Source: JBBIPA01 sp963820495 (GTDB lineage: Bacteria > Chloroflexota > Dehalococcoidia > GIF9 > UBA5629). From it: 64,000 nt of DNA. A model generated the notes under the pieces. The model did no database searches. It had not been told where the DNA came from and worked only from the letters and a program-made list of their open reading frames with translations. Where the stretch lies: positions 62,001 to 126,000 of the forward strand of contig CAWGAF010000002.1 of NCBI GenBank assembly GCA_963820495.1, given 5' to 3'. Of the stretch, positions 17,758 to 26,448 are shown piece after piece; positions within the stretch are counted from its first letter, which is position 1, and each line of letters begins with the position of its first letter. Position numbers and translations under genes: made by a program.

Positions 17758-20208
17758 TTACCCCACCACTATATTCACCAGTCTTCCTGGCACGTAGATA
17801 ATCTTGGTGGCGTTTTTGCCTTCAAGGTAAACCTTTATCTTTTCCCTGCCTAGAGCCAATTCTTTAGCCTCGGCTTCGGTGATGGATACGGGCACGGTTA
17901 CTTTATCCCTGAGTTTACCGTTGACCTGGATAACCAGCGTAATCTCTTCTTCTTTAGCCAGTTCTTTGTCCCACTTGGGCCAGGGCTGATTGTGAATGCT
18001 GTAGGGTTGTCTCATTCCTTCCCATAGCTCTTCGCTGAGATGGGGTGCTGAAGGTGCCAGCAGCAGCAACAGCTTGGTGATGGATTCCTGCCATGCGGAT
18101 GCTGAAACAGTGCCTTCATCGTACACCTTGCCCAGATAATTGGTGAATTCCATGAGGGCAGCTAGCATGGTGTTGAAGCGGAACCGCTCCACATCTTCGG
18201 TTACTTTTTTGATGGTCTGGTGGGTGATGCGGTTCAGCTCCTTTTCAGCATCAGGGGTTGTATGTTTGGGCGAATAATCGGCTTTGATCAGATTCCAGAC
18301 ACGATTCAACCAGCGGCTCATGCCGACGATGCCATTGTCGTTCCACTCCCCTCCCATCTCCCAGGGACCCACGAACATGAGGTAAGCGCGGACGGCATCA
18401 GCCCCCAGTTCACCGACATATATATCCGGTGTGACCACGTTCCCCTTGGACTTGCTCATCTTCTCGCCCTTGTAGATGATAATCCCCTGGTTGAACAACT
18501 TGGTGAAAGGTTCGTCGAAGTCCACCAGCCCGATGTCTCTTATCGCCTTGTTGAAAAAACGAGCATAAAGCAGATGCATATTAGCGTGCTCGGCACCGCC
18601 GGTGTACATGTCAACTGGCATCCAGTACTTCATTTTAGCTTTGTCGAAAGGGGAGTTGTCCACGCCGGGGCTGGTATAGCGCAGGAAATACCAGGATGAG
18701 CACATGAAGGTGTCCATGGTATCGGTCTCACGCTGTGCTGGCGAGGAGCATTTGGGGCAGGTAGTGTTAACAAAAGACTGGCAGTATTTTAGCGGCGATT
18801 CGCCAGTAGGTTTGAATTCGGCATCTGGTGGCAGCAGGACAGGCAAGTCTTTCTCAGGCACTGGTACAATGCCGCACTTCTGACAATAAATCATAGGTAT
18901 AGGTGCTCCCCAGTAGCGCTGCCGTGAGATAAGCCAGTCCCGCAACCGGTAGGTGATAGCTCTCTTGCCCCAGCCCTTTTGCTCCAGGTAGTCGCAAATG
19001 GATTCGAATGCCTTATCGCTGGGCATTCCATTGAACTGTCCAGAGTTGACCATAGTACCAGTTTCGACCCAGGCGGCTTCAAGCTCTTTACCATCCCAAT
19101 CGGGCGGGGCAATGACTACGCGGATGGGGAGGCTGTACTTTTTGGCAAATTCAAAGTCGCGCTGGTCATGAGCTGGCACTGCCATTACTGCCCCAGTACC
19201 ATAGCTTGGCAGAACGTAATCGGCAATCCAGATGGGTACCTTCTCTCCATTTACCTTGTTTATGACATAGCTGCCCAGAAAGACGCCAGTTTTCTCTTTC
19301 TCTACTGAAGTCCTTTCGATTTCAGTTTGTCTTAATGTCTGATGGATGTATTTTTCTACCTCAGCCTTATGTTTTGGCGTAGTAAGCTTGGGTACCAGGG
19401 GGTGTTCTGGCGCCATGACAAAAAAGGTAACACCAAAGATGGTGTCGGGGCGAGTAGTAAATACTCTGATTTCTTTAGCATCCACTCCCTTATATTCCAG
19501 CCCGAAAGAGAGGTCAGTGCCGTGGCTTTTGCCGATCCAATTTCTTTGCATTATCTGGATGCGCTCTGGCCAATCTATATGGCTGTGGTCAAGAAGTTCC
19601 TCAGCGTACCTGGTGATTCTGAAGAACCACTGTTCCAGCGATTTCCTAACCACTGGTGTATCACAACGTTCACATAAACCTTCGCCGACCACCTGCTCAT
19701 TGGCCAGCACTGTCTGGCATTGGCGACACCAGTTAACCGGTGCCTCGCCACGGTAAGCCAGTCCAGCCTCATAAAGCTTGAGGAAAAACCACTGTGTCCA
19801 CTTATAATATTCTGGATTGCAGGTTATTACCTCTCGACTCCAGTCATAAATTGCCCCCATGCTTTTAAGCTGACGGCGCATATTTTCGATGTTGTCCATT
19901 GTCCAGGTGTAGGGGTGGATACCGCGGCTGATGGCGGCGTTCTCCGCTGGCAGCCCGAAGGCATCAAAACCGATGGGGTGTAACACATTGTAGCCCTGCA
20001 TCCGCTTAAATCTGGCATGGACATCTGAAGGCGCCATGGCATACCAGTGTCCGATGTGGAGGTCTCCTGAGGTGTAGGGAAACATAGTCAAGTCATAAAA
20101 CTTGGGGCGGCTGTCTTTTTCGCTGACCTCATAAATGCGGTCGGCAGCCCACTTTTCCTGCCATTTTTTCTCGATTTCCTGCGGGTTATATTTGAGGGGA
20201 GTCTTCAT
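17758..20208 (-). CDS. leuS: Leucyl-tRNA synthetase
   Basis: This is a class Ia synthetase charging tRNA-Leu. The HIGH motif is DLHIGHWYAM (near residue 49) and the KMSKS motif is GEKMSKSKGN. Between them are the connective-peptide editing domain (TTRPDTIFGVTFFV, GTGAVMAVPAHDQRDFEFA) and a zinc-binding CxxC pair (WCRQCQ...CERCD). The 816 residues match bacterial LeuRS. The anticodon-binding domain and small C-terminal domain are present, so the gene is complete. It stands alone. Confidence 0.96.
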   Translation of the reverse strand: MKTPLKYNPQEIEKKWQEKWAADRIYEVSEKDSRPKFYDLTMFPYTSGDLHIGHWYAMAPSDVHARFKRMQGYNVLHPIGFDAFGLPAENAAISRGIHPYTWTMDNIENMRRQLKSMGAIYDWSREVITCNPEYYKWTQWFFLKLYEAGLAYRGEAPVNWCRQCQTVLANEQVVGEGLCERCDTPVVRKSLEQWFFRITRYAEELLDHSHIDWPERIQIMQRNWIGKSHGTDLSFGLEYKGVDAKEIRVFTTRPDTIFGVTFFVMAPEHPLVPKLTTPKHKAEVEKYIHQTLRQTEIERTSVEKEKTGVFLGSYVINKVNGEKVPIWIADYVLPSYGTGAVMAVPAHDQRDFEFAKKYSLPIRVVIAPPDWDGKELEAAWVETGTMVNSGQFNGMPSDKAFESICDYLEQKGWGKRAITYRLRDWLISRQRYWGAPIPMIYCQKCGIVPVPEKDLPVLLPPDAEFKPTGESPLKYCQSFVNTTCPKCSSPAQRETDTMDTFMCSSWYFLRYTSPGVDNSPFDKAKMKYWMPVDMYTGGAEHANMHLLYARFFNKAIRDIGLVDFDEPFTKLFNQGIIIYKGEKMSKSKGNVVTPDIYVGELGADAVRAYLMFVGPWEMGGEWNDNGIVGMSRWLNRVWNLIKADYSPKHTTPDAEKELNRITHQTIKKVTEDVERFRFNTMLAALMEFTNYLGKVYDEGTVSASAWQESITKLLLLLAPSAPHLSEELWEGMRQPYSIHNQPWPKWDKELAKEEEITLVIQVNGKLRDKVTVPVSITEAEAKELALGREKIKVYLEGKNATKIIYVPGRLVNIVVG

Positions 20209-20246
20209 GATGGGCTGATTTTAGCTGGTTGATTGTTTAGAGTCAA

Positions 20247-20328
20247 CCTCTCACCCTTTATCCCTCTCCCCTTCAATAAGGCGAGAGGGAAGTGAAATTT
20301 GTTCGAAGGGGCTTCGCCCTTTCGACCC
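20247..20328. repeat. REP-like element, copy 1
   Basis: CCCTCTCCCCTTC with GCGAGAGGG forms one imperfect hairpin. After a short spacer, GAAGGGGCTTCGCCCTTTC forms a second. The same two-part design recurs at 24315, partially at 48887, and at 54241. Confidence 0.5.
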
Positions 20329-20349
20329 TATGATGTATAATCGAGGCAT

Positions 20350-20739
20350 ATGGAAAGACAAAAGTTTGAAGAACTGGTAATAAGGGCAATCAAAGATTTG
20401 CCGTCAGAGTTTCAGCAAAAGCTGGAGAATGTAGATGTGGTGGTGGAGGATTGGCCCAGTTCTAGGCAGCTTGGCAGATTAGGGGTGAGGCATGGCTATC
20501 AGCTTCTGGGCTTGTACGAAGGTGTGCCGCAGACGAATCGTGGGCAAAATTATAGCCTGGTGTTACCTGATAAGATAACCATATTCCAGAAGCCTATTGA
20601 AGAGAGGTGCAGTTCTGATAGAGAGGTTGAAGTAGAAATAGGCAAAGTGATACGCCACGAGATTGCTCATCATTTTGGCATCGGCGATGAGACATTGCGA
20701 AGAATTGAAAGCCAGAAAGCTCGGAGAAAGCAAAGATAG
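20350..20739 (+). CDS. Minimal zincin metallopeptidase (PF06262-type)
   Basis: This is a compact 129-residue protein with the HExxH zinc motif RHEIAHHFG at about residue 107 and a downstream acidic residue in GIGDE as the likely third ligand. The N-terminal part (FEELVIRAIKDLPSEFQQKLENVDVVVEDWPS) is typical of this minimal metallopeptidase family, common in actinobacteria and chloroflexi. There is no signal peptide, so it is cytoplasmic. The substrate is unknown. The ATG has only a weak ribosome site (GAGGCATATG). Confidence 0.82.
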   Translation: MERQKFEELVIRAIKDLPSEFQQKLENVDVVVEDWPSSRQLGRLGVRHGYQLLGLYEGVPQTNRGQNYSLVLPDKITIFQKPIEERCSSDREVEVEIGKVIRHEIAHHFGIGDETLRRIESQKARRKQR

Positions 20740-20769
20740 AACTGACCGTCGAGTTAGTTCAGACGCCGT

Positions 20770-21537
20770 CTATATGGTAAAGCCTCCGTCTATACCAATG
20801 ACCTGCCCGGTTACATAGCTGGAAGCATCGGAGGCAAGGTAAATAATAGCACCTGCGATCTCTTCCGGTTCGCCAATGCGTGCCATCGGAGTTTTGTCCA
20901 GCACCGTTTTCAGGATGTCAGAGTTGGTGTAGAGTGCTTCACTGAATTTTGTTTTGATTAAGCCGGGCGCTACTGCATTTACCCTGATATTATATTTAGC
21001 CCACTCGCGCGCCATCACCTTGGTTGCCATGATAACGCCGGCTTTGCTTATGGAGTAGACTGGCAACAGACCGGGGCTGATCCCCTCCTTTGAGGCAACA
21101 TTGATAATTTTGCCGCCTCCTTGCTCTCTCATTATCCTGGCTACAGCCTGACTGAGGAAGAAAAGTCCTTTCAGATTGAGGTTCATAACGGTATCCCAGG
21201 CGCGTTCTTCTATATCGATTGCTGCATCCAGGGTGGGGTTAGAGCCGGCGTCATTTACCAGGATGTCGATTCTGCCAAACTCACCCTTGACCTGGCTAAC
21301 CAAGCTTTTTATTTCATCCATCCTGCCTACGTGAGCGGCTACAGCGAGAGATTTTCTTCCTAGAGTCCTTATTTCTTCAGCTACTTTTTCCAGGTCTGGG
21401 AGTTTCCTGCTGGCTATGGCTACATCGGCACCAGCATGGGCAAAACCCAGGGCGGCAGCCTTTCCAATGCCACGGCTGGCACCGGTTACCAGAGCTACCT
21501 TGCCATCTAAAGAGAAATCCATTTTAGAGAGATCCAC
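20770..21537 (-). CDS. Short-chain dehydrogenase/reductase (SDR)
   Basis: This is a classical SDR of 255 residues. The cofactor motif is TGASRGIGKAAALG, the NAG motif appears as VNDAGSN, and the catalytic Ser and Tyr-x-x-x-Lys are in VASKEGISPG and YSISKAG. The C-terminus ASSYVTGQVIGIDGGFTI is typical of FabG/glucose-dehydrogenase-like enzymes. It starts at GTG 21537 behind GGAGGAGAAA. The specific substrate cannot be told; it is not beside fatty-acid genes, so FabG is not claimed. Confidence 0.88.
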   Translation of the reverse strand: MDLSKMDFSLDGKVALVTGASRGIGKAAALGFAHAGADVAIASRKLPDLEKVAEEIRTLGRKSLAVAAHVGRMDEIKSLVSQVKGEFGRIDILVNDAGSNPTLDAAIDIEERAWDTVMNLNLKGLFFLSQAVARIMREQGGGKIINVASKEGISPGLLPVYSISKAGVIMATKVMAREWAKYNIRVNAVAPGLIKTKFSEALYTNSDILKTVLDKTPMARIGEPEEIAGAIIYLASDASSYVTGQVIGIDGGFTI

Positions 21538-21728
21538 TTTCTCCTCCTTATAGTAAATAACCCCTGCAACTACAAAAGTTACAAATGCGTGTTGGCTTGA
21601 AGAGTAGAAATTTAAACCTCCACGTATAAATAACTTCAGTCAGGGGCTAATTATATTTATTATCTATTTAGCTCAATAACCAGTTTTGTCACTATAGCGT
21701 GAAATCAAAGGTTAAATACACTACTTGA

Positions 21729-21803
21729 TTATTTCTTTTTGGGTGCTGCTTTCTTGGCTGGTTTGGCAGCTTTCTTGGCATGAGCAGCGCAGGTGTTGCA
21801 CAT
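21729..21803 (-). CDS. 24-residue CxxC / Lys-Ala-Pro-rich peptide
   Basis: This is a tiny gene not found by ordinary ORF length cut-offs. It begins MCNTCAAHAKKAAKPAKK and ends AAPKKK, stop TAA. The first eight residues hold Cys-x-x-Cys plus a His; the rest is a run of Lys, Ala and Pro like the tail of bacterial histone H1-like proteins. Support comes from a strong ribosome site (AAAGGAGG, 7 bases before the ATG) and a plausible promoter just upstream. It could bind metal, RNA or DNA. I know of no named family. A chance ORF cannot be fully excluded, but SD, promoter and composition agree. Confidence 0.6.
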   Translation of the reverse strand: MCNTCAAHAKKAAKPAKKAAPKKK

Positions 21804-21827
21804 CTTTTCTACCTCCTTTGGTTATTA

Positions 21828-21857
21828 ATTCTAATATATTAAGATTCATTAAGTAAA
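21828..21857 (-). promoter_or_regulatory. Predicted promoter of the 24-residue peptide gene
   Basis: Minus strand: TTTACT (-35, 21857-21852), an 18-base spacer, TAGAAT (-10, 21833-21828). The start codon lies 25 bases further on with GGAGG in between, giving a very short leader. The rest of the 21538-21918 interval is AT-rich, with no other gene seen. Confidence 0.4.
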
Positions 21858-21918
21858 GGTTGAGGCTTTAATCCTCTTCCGATAAGTAGATTCTCTCCGA
21901 CTTTATTATTATTTTATG

Positions 21919-22914
21919 TTAAGAGATTAAATTAATCAGCGAAAAAATAATGCCACCAATGATAGCAGATAACGGGATAGTAAAAATCCAAGCCCAAACA
22001 ATACGAATGGTTATGCCCCAGCGCACGGCAGAAAGCCGATTTACCGCCCCCACGCCGGATATAGCTCCAGTGATAACATGGGTAGTGCTTACGGGAATAC
22101 CCAGGTGAGTGGCTAAGAAAATACTGGTAGCAGATGCTGTCTCAGCGCAGAAACCATCAATCGGTCTTAATTTGGTAATTTTTTGCCCCATGGTTTTAAC
22201 GATCCGCCATCCGCCACTTAATGTACCCAAAGCAATAGCGGCATGTGCGCTTAGAACAACCCAGAGCGGTATTGTAAATTCTTGGATTAAGCCGCCGGCA
22301 AAAAGAAGACTGGCTATAATACCCATAGTTTTTTGCGCGTCATTGCCGCCATGGCCCAGGCTATAAAGAGCTGCGGAAAAGAGCTGTGCAATCCGTGACC
22401 ACTTGTTAACAGCAGCTGGCGCTTGTTTATATATAATCCATGTTGTAAGAACCTTTAGTAAAAAACCTAGAATTAAACCTATAGCAGGTGCCAGCACAAT
22501 AAAAATAAGTGTTTTGTACCAGCCACTTAAAATAATTACTCCGAATCCACTTTTGGCGATAGCTGCTCCAGCATACCCGCCAATTAGAGCATGAGAAGAA
22601 CTACTGGGTAGTCCAAAATACCAGGTAATCATATTCCAGGCAATTGCGCCACAAACTCCGGCAAGAATTACGATTGGAGTTACTGTGTTGATATCAATCA
22701 TTCCCTTGCCGATTGTTGAAGCTACTGTCGTGCCAAAGATAAGGAAAGCTACAAAATTAAAAAACGCTGCCCAGAGGACAGCTTGTCTCGGCGATAAAAC
22801 CCTGGTGGAGACAATGGTGGAAATGGAATTTGCAGCATCATGCATGCCGTTAGTAAAGTCAAATACTAAAGCAATGGCGATGATAAAAATGATAAACGAT
22901 AGGCTTAAATCCAA
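21919..22914 (-). CDS. pit: Inorganic phosphate transporter, PiT family
   Basis: This is a low-affinity phosphate (metal-phosphate) permease of the inner membrane. The duplicated signature is visible: FDFTNGMHDAANSISTIVST near the N-terminus and YSLGHGGNDAQKTMGIIAS in the middle. There are about 10 hydrophobic helices in 331 residues, the compact bacterial form. The PhoU-like gene 113 bases upstream on the same strand is the usual partner. Confidence 0.92.
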   Translation of the reverse strand: MDLSLSFIIFIIAIALVFDFTNGMHDAANSISTIVSTRVLSPRQAVLWAAFFNFVAFLIFGTTVASTIGKGMIDINTVTPIVILAGVCGAIAWNMITWYFGLPSSSSHALIGGYAGAAIAKSGFGVIILSGWYKTLIFIVLAPAIGLILGFLLKVLTTWIIYKQAPAAVNKWSRIAQLFSAALYSLGHGGNDAQKTMGIIASLLFAGGLIQEFTIPLWVVLSAHAAIALGTLSGGWRIVKTMGQKITKLRPIDGFCAETASATSIFLATHLGIPVSTTHVITGAISGVGAVNRLSAVRWGITIRIVWAWIFTIPLSAIIGGIIFSLINLIS

Positions 22915-23027
22915 AACACAGTCCTTAGCATTAACTACCAGTCACACAATGATATGTGCCCCCAGTCAAAACTGGCAAAATTAATACCGAGTTTTTCCAT
23001 TATCAGGCTGAAGAAAAGCTCTGGCTA

Positions 23028-23657
23028 TCAAGTATGCTTGAGGGCTACTCCTTCAAGGACGTTAGCCACATCTTCACACTTATCGTTAGCGCTCTCCATG
23101 TACTGGTAAATTTCGCGCCATTTGATAACATCGGCGATGTTGGTGGTGTCATCAAATAGCTCGGTTAGGGCTGAGCGAAATATTTTGTCAGCTATATTTT
23201 CCAGGCGGTTAATTTCAATGCAGAAATTAAGCATTTGCTGTATGTCGCCACGTTGCCTTAGTTGGGGCATTGCCCTCTGTACCGCAGTCGTTATTTGTAC
23301 GATAATTTCAGCTAGCTCTTTGGCTCGCTGGCTAGGCGTCTTTACTTTGTAAAGTAGCATGGTATCGGCTGCTGCGTGAATAAGGTCAATTACATCATCC
23401 AGGGAATGCGCCAATAGCCCTATGTCTTCACGATCAAATGGAGTAATAAAAGTCCGATTTAGCTGATACATAATCTGGTGTGTGATAATATCACCCTCGT
23501 GCTCGATTTCAGTTATTTTTGCCACGGTTTCATCAACGTCTTCCCAGCTGTCTACCAGTTTTTTTAGTTCTTGTGCTGCCATTACCATGGTCTTAGCCAT
23601 TTGCTCGAAAAGGTTAAAGAATTTGTTTTCACGGGGCATAAAATTGAACTTTACCAT
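23028..23657 (-). CDS. PhoU-like DUF47 protein, Pit accessory
   Basis: This is a 209-residue all-helical protein of the DUF47/TIGR00153 family that regulates PiT transporters. Family features include FFNLFEQMAKTMV, EIEHEGDIITHQIMYQLNRTFITPFDREDI (the conserved E-x-x-x-D metal motif) and HSLDDVIDLIHAAADTM. The ATG at 23657 has GAGGAG upstream. It precedes the Pit gene, so the pair forms a phosphate-uptake operon. Confidence 0.92.
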   Translation of the reverse strand: MVKFNFMPRENKFFNLFEQMAKTMVMAAQELKKLVDSWEDVDETVAKITEIEHEGDIITHQIMYQLNRTFITPFDREDIGLLAHSLDDVIDLIHAAADTMLLYKVKTPSQRAKELAEIIVQITTAVQRAMPQLRQRGDIQQMLNFCIEINRLENIADKIFRSALTELFDDTTNIADVIKWREIYQYMESANDKCEDVANVLEGVALKHT

Positions 23658-23870
23658 GGCTGCTCCTCTAGAACAAAAAGCGTGTTGAGGTAGGAAGGGT
23701 CTGGGAATTGAATCGTCAGAAAGCTTTTTGGTTCCATACTTTTTCTGCCAGATGAAAGCATTATTTGCTTGTCAGGCTGCTCGTATTAATATGTGGGGAA
23801 GAGAACCAAATTTATGGGAGATTATAGCACAAATGAAAATATTTCTGCAGGGTGAATCCCTGCCCAAAGA

Positions 23871-24278
23871 CTAATCTGGGATAAGAAGTGCTGTACTTTG
23901 TATATTATTTTCCTGCTCGATAACTACCTTTGTTCCTGAGGCAATTTGTTTAAATATGGTTGCATCTCCGATGACTTTACCAAATACATTAACTGCACTT
24001 GCCGGCTTAATTTTACCTTCTTTGCTAATAGGGGTGGGGCCAAAGAAGATGCAGAAGGCATTGCCTTGGGGCCAGTAACCAAGGTCGCCGATGTTAACAA
24101 ATTCTTTGCCAGATTCTGGCGGAAGGATAAGAGGAATTGAGAAATAGATTTCATCTCCCCAGAGGTTGGCGAAGCCTTTAAAAGGTAATGCTTCCCAGAT
24201 GGCTTGGGCTGTTCTGGTATCGTTTAGCTCGGCAATTGCCTCGACTGTACGTGCTTTTATCCTTATTCTTTTTCCCAT
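23871..24278 (-). CDS. Cyclophilin-like fold protein (TM1367 type)
   Basis: This 135-residue protein matches the small cyclophilin-like family typified by Thermotoga TM1367. Typical features are ELNDTRTAQAIWEALPF near the start, WGDEIYFSIP, and the glycine/aromatic signature IGDLGYWPQGNAFCIFFGPTP, ending with NVFGKVIGD. The fold is known for this family but no activity is established; classical peptidyl-prolyl isomerase residues are not evident. It is soluble. The gene stands alone behind the Pit operon with a 213-base gap. Confidence 0.8.
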   Translation of the reverse strand: MGKRIRIKARTVEAIAELNDTRTAQAIWEALPFKGFANLWGDEIYFSIPLILPPESGKEFVNIGDLGYWPQGNAFCIFFGPTPISKEGKIKPASAVNVFGKVIGDATIFKQIASGTKVVIEQENNIQSTALLIPD

Positions 24279-24810
24279 AGTGACATACCTCCGTAAGGCT
24301 ATTGCTCGTCAACATCTCACATTCACTCCCCTCTTCTTTGAAGGAGAAAGAGAGCTGTACTTTATTGAAGGCGGCTTCGCCCCTTTTAACCTCCTTTAGT
24401 AAACAATATCAGGCATTGGTATATAGTTTATTAAGGAATTTTATCAGTAACTAAAGCACTATGCCAGTGCTGGCAGAGGGAATATTCGGGGAGTTGGTAG
24501 AGGTTTTTCGTAGCAGAGTCAGTTGGACTGACGTGGTGCTATTTACACGGAGAGGTGTTTGAGGGCAAGAACAGCGAGATATTAAAGGAAACCACAATAA
24601 CGAAAATATGCTTTTGTACGCTTTAGATAAAAGGAGTAAAGAGAAACACTTAGTAGCCTTAGGCATTGCTACTATGCAAACCAAGTCCTTTCATCGCTTC
24701 GAGAATAACTGCTCCCCAATACTCACTTCGCTCTCTGGTTTCGGAACAGCGTATATAAACTGTATCTAAATTGTACTTTATGGCTTGTTTTTTGATTTAA
24801 GCAATTGGAG
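24279..24810. other. Intergenic stretch containing a REP-like element
   Basis: Positions 24315-24391 hold the second copy of the two-hairpin REP-like element (CCCCTCTTCTTTGAAGG, then GAAGGCGGCTTCGCCCC). Between 24400 and 24720 a few short frames exist on both strands, but none has a ribosome site or recognisable motif. I see no gene. Confidence 0.45.
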
Positions 24811-25113
24811 TTACTTGCATACTCCGCCATACCACGGGATGCCGGCGTATTTTCCAGTTCCCTGATACCACGGGATGCCGGCGTATTTTCCGGTTCCCTG
24901 ATACCACGGGATGCCGGCGTATTTTCCAGTTCCCTGATACCACGGGATGCCGGCGTATTTTCCGGTTCCCTGATACCACGGGATGCCGGCGTATTTTCCG
25001 GTTCCCTGATACCACGGAATACCGGCGCATGGTCCAGCAGCAATAGCGATAGCTGGGAACGATGCCAGAGCAAGTACAACCAGCACTGCAATTGAAATAA
25101 GAATTTTTTTCAC
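24811..25113 (-). CDS. Secreted peptide of six tandem 12-residue units
   Basis: The 100-residue product starts with a Sec signal peptide (MKKILISIAVLVVLALASFP, then AIAIAA). The mature part is a run of near-identical dodecamers, YAGIPWYQGTGK, four exact, with a first unit starting CAGIPWY and a last one ending GGVCK. The mature peptide thus has exactly two cysteines, one at each end. The start is GTG at 25113 behind AAAGGAG, with a good promoter. DNA differences between the five full units are confined to one synonymous third position (ACT/ACC, Thr). Options are a structural repeat or envelope peptide, or a multi-core precursor peptide. I recognise no family. Confidence 0.65.
   Translation of the reverse strand: MKKILISIAVLVVLALASFPAIAIAAGPCAGIPWYQGTGKYAGIPWYQGTGKYAGIPWYQGTGKYAGIPWYQGTGKYAGIPWYQGTGKYAGIPWYGGVCK
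24830..25029. repeat. 36-bp tandem repeat array, 5.5 units
   Basis: Units begin at 24830, 24866, 24902, 24938, 24974 and 25010 (TACCACGGGATGCCGGCGTA as read on the plus strand). The period is a multiple of three, so every frame stays open. The minus frame with signal peptide and promoter is the coding one. The last unit diverges. Confidence 0.95.
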
Positions 25114-25141
25114 TTTTATCTCCTTTCTTCGAATATGTTAT

Positions 25142-25170
25142 ATGATATAACTAAAAGCAGATATTGTAAA
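25142..25170 (-). promoter_or_regulatory. Predicted promoter of the tandem-repeat peptide gene
   Basis: Minus strand: TTTACA (-35, 25170-25165), a 17-base spacer, TATCAT (-10, 25147-25142), each 5 of 6 consensus. The GTG start is 29 bases downstream, with GGAG between. Confidence 0.55.
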
Positions 25171-25307
25171 CTAAAATTGACTTTGTCACCTCCTTTTCTG
25201 AAAATATTTTATAGAATTAGCAAATGCATTTATCGATGACTATACTGGCGTTGATTTATGTTTGACTATAGCTCACAATGTGTAAATTGTCAATACCCCG
25301 CAATGTT

Positions 25308-26231
25308 TCCGTAGAAATCCGACAGTCCATGTAAAATCATGGACATGCAAAACAGGACATTAATAACACTTTGCTGGGAGTTATATGAACAAGGAATTCC
25401 TAAGGTACACATTGCTAAAAGGCTGGATAAAAATCGCGAGACCATACATATCTGGATACAGAACATCAAAGAACATGGACTTCTCTCATTCCTGGATAAC
25501 TACGAGCAATCCAAGAAAGGTGAGAGGAAAAGAAGGCAAGTAGACCCGCTAGTAAAGAGATTAGTCTGGGAAATCAGGGAGCGCGAATACTATTGTTGTG
25601 GTCAGAAGATTCAATATTATTTAAAGCTTGAACGTGGTATCCACCTCTCGGTTCCTAAGATATATGAGATACTAGCGGAGAAATATTTAATTCGGTCCAA
25701 ATGGAAGAAAAATAAAGTGAGAGGATTGATACCAAAAGCATCAATGCCCAGAGAAGTAATTCAGATGGATACAATTGATTTCGGGGACATTTATGCATTC
25801 ACTGCGATAGACATTTTTACCAGAGAGGCAGATATTCTATTAGCTCCGGAGCTCACTGCCAGGTACGGTTCCAGATTTCTAGTTAAGAGTATGAAGAGGA
25901 GATTTGGGCAGCATGTGCATCTTATTCAGACTGATGGCGGTCCAGAGTTTAAGGCAGACTTCCTCATGCATGTACATTCTTTCTGTGATCGTCACAGGGT
26001 AGCTAGGCCATATCGTAAAAATGAACAATCTTATATTGAGAGTTTCAACAGAACGGTAAGAAAAGAGTGCCTGGGCTGGTCAAAATATCGTGCTAAACAA
26101 TTGCCTGAGTGCATAGAAATGGTAGAATCTTTCCTGAAGCGCTATCATTATCATCGTCCACATATGAGCTTAGGGATGAAGCCACCATTACAAAGATTAA
26201 AGAAGGAGGTAGACTGTCGGATATTTACGGA
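25308..26231 (+). mobile_element. Complete IS481-like insertion sequence
   Basis: A single DDE transposase gene is bounded by terminal inverted repeats. The left end, TCCGTAGAAATCCGACAGTC (25308-25327), matches the complement of the right end at 26212-26231 in 18 of 20 positions. The right repeat lies inside the last codons of the transposase. I could not identify a target-site duplication, so exact outer ends are uncertain by a few bases. Confidence 0.8.
25325..25344 (+). promoter_or_regulatory. Hairpin over the transposase start codon
   Basis: GTCCATG (25325-25331), loop TAAAAT, CATGGAC (25338-25344) is a perfect 7-bp stem. The transposase ATG (25339) lies in the 3' arm, so readthrough transcripts would have the start codon sequestered. 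Confidence 0.5.
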
Positions 26232-26238
26232 GAATTAA
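25339..26238 (+). CDS. IS481-family transposase
   Basis: This is a 299-residue DDE recombinase. Residues 1-60 form a helix-turn-helix (WELYEQGIPKVHIAKRLDKN, RETIHIWI) and residues about 130-285 the integrase core. The catalytic triad is visible as QMDTIDFG, LIQTDGGPEFK and QSYIESFNRTVRKE (Asp, Asp, Glu). The C-terminus HRPHMSLGMKPPLQRL is typical of the family. The frame is intact and bounded by inverted repeats, so the element could be active. No ribosome site precedes the ATG. Confidence 0.92.
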   Translation: MDMQNRTLITLCWELYEQGIPKVHIAKRLDKNRETIHIWIQNIKEHGLLSFLDNYEQSKKGERKRRQVDPLVKRLVWEIREREYYCCGQKIQYYLKLERGIHLSVPKIYEILAEKYLIRSKWKKNKVRGLIPKASMPREVIQMDTIDFGDIYAFTAIDIFTREADILLAPELTARYGSRFLVKSMKRRFGQHVHLIQTDGGPEFKADFLMHVHSFCDRHRVARPYRKNEQSYIESFNRTVRKECLGWSKYRAKQLPECIEMVESFLKRYHYHRPHMSLGMKPPLQRLKKEVDCRIFTEN

Positions 26239-26448
26239 GCGTACCCTTCCATTCGTAACTTAATCTTAAAATTTAGTTCTTCGCTATGTTCTTGTGGCAA
26301 ATAATAGCTAAATGGTTTACAATTCTAGCTTGCTAAAATTGTGCTAATGTTTATAATAGAATGGCAGTTGAAAGGGATGGTGAGGTTGAGCAGATATTCT
26401 TTGAAGTAGGATATAGTGCTGCTTCAGATTTTAAATATGGAGGAATAA

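Noticed and set aside
24830..25029. CRISPR-like array
   Set aside because: Units are contiguous 36-bp repeats without unique spacers, and no cas genes are present.
24723..25095. Other open frames through the 36-bp array on both strands
   Set aside because: They are open only because the repeat period is a multiple of three; none has a signal peptide, promoter or ribosome site.
25186..25197. Perfect anti-Shine-Dalgarno complement TCACCTCCTTTT (minus-strand AAAAGGAGGTGA)
   Set aside because: Only a 12-codon frame follows it, and it lies upstream of the -35 of the repeat-peptide promoter; a lost gene start is possible but cannot be supported.
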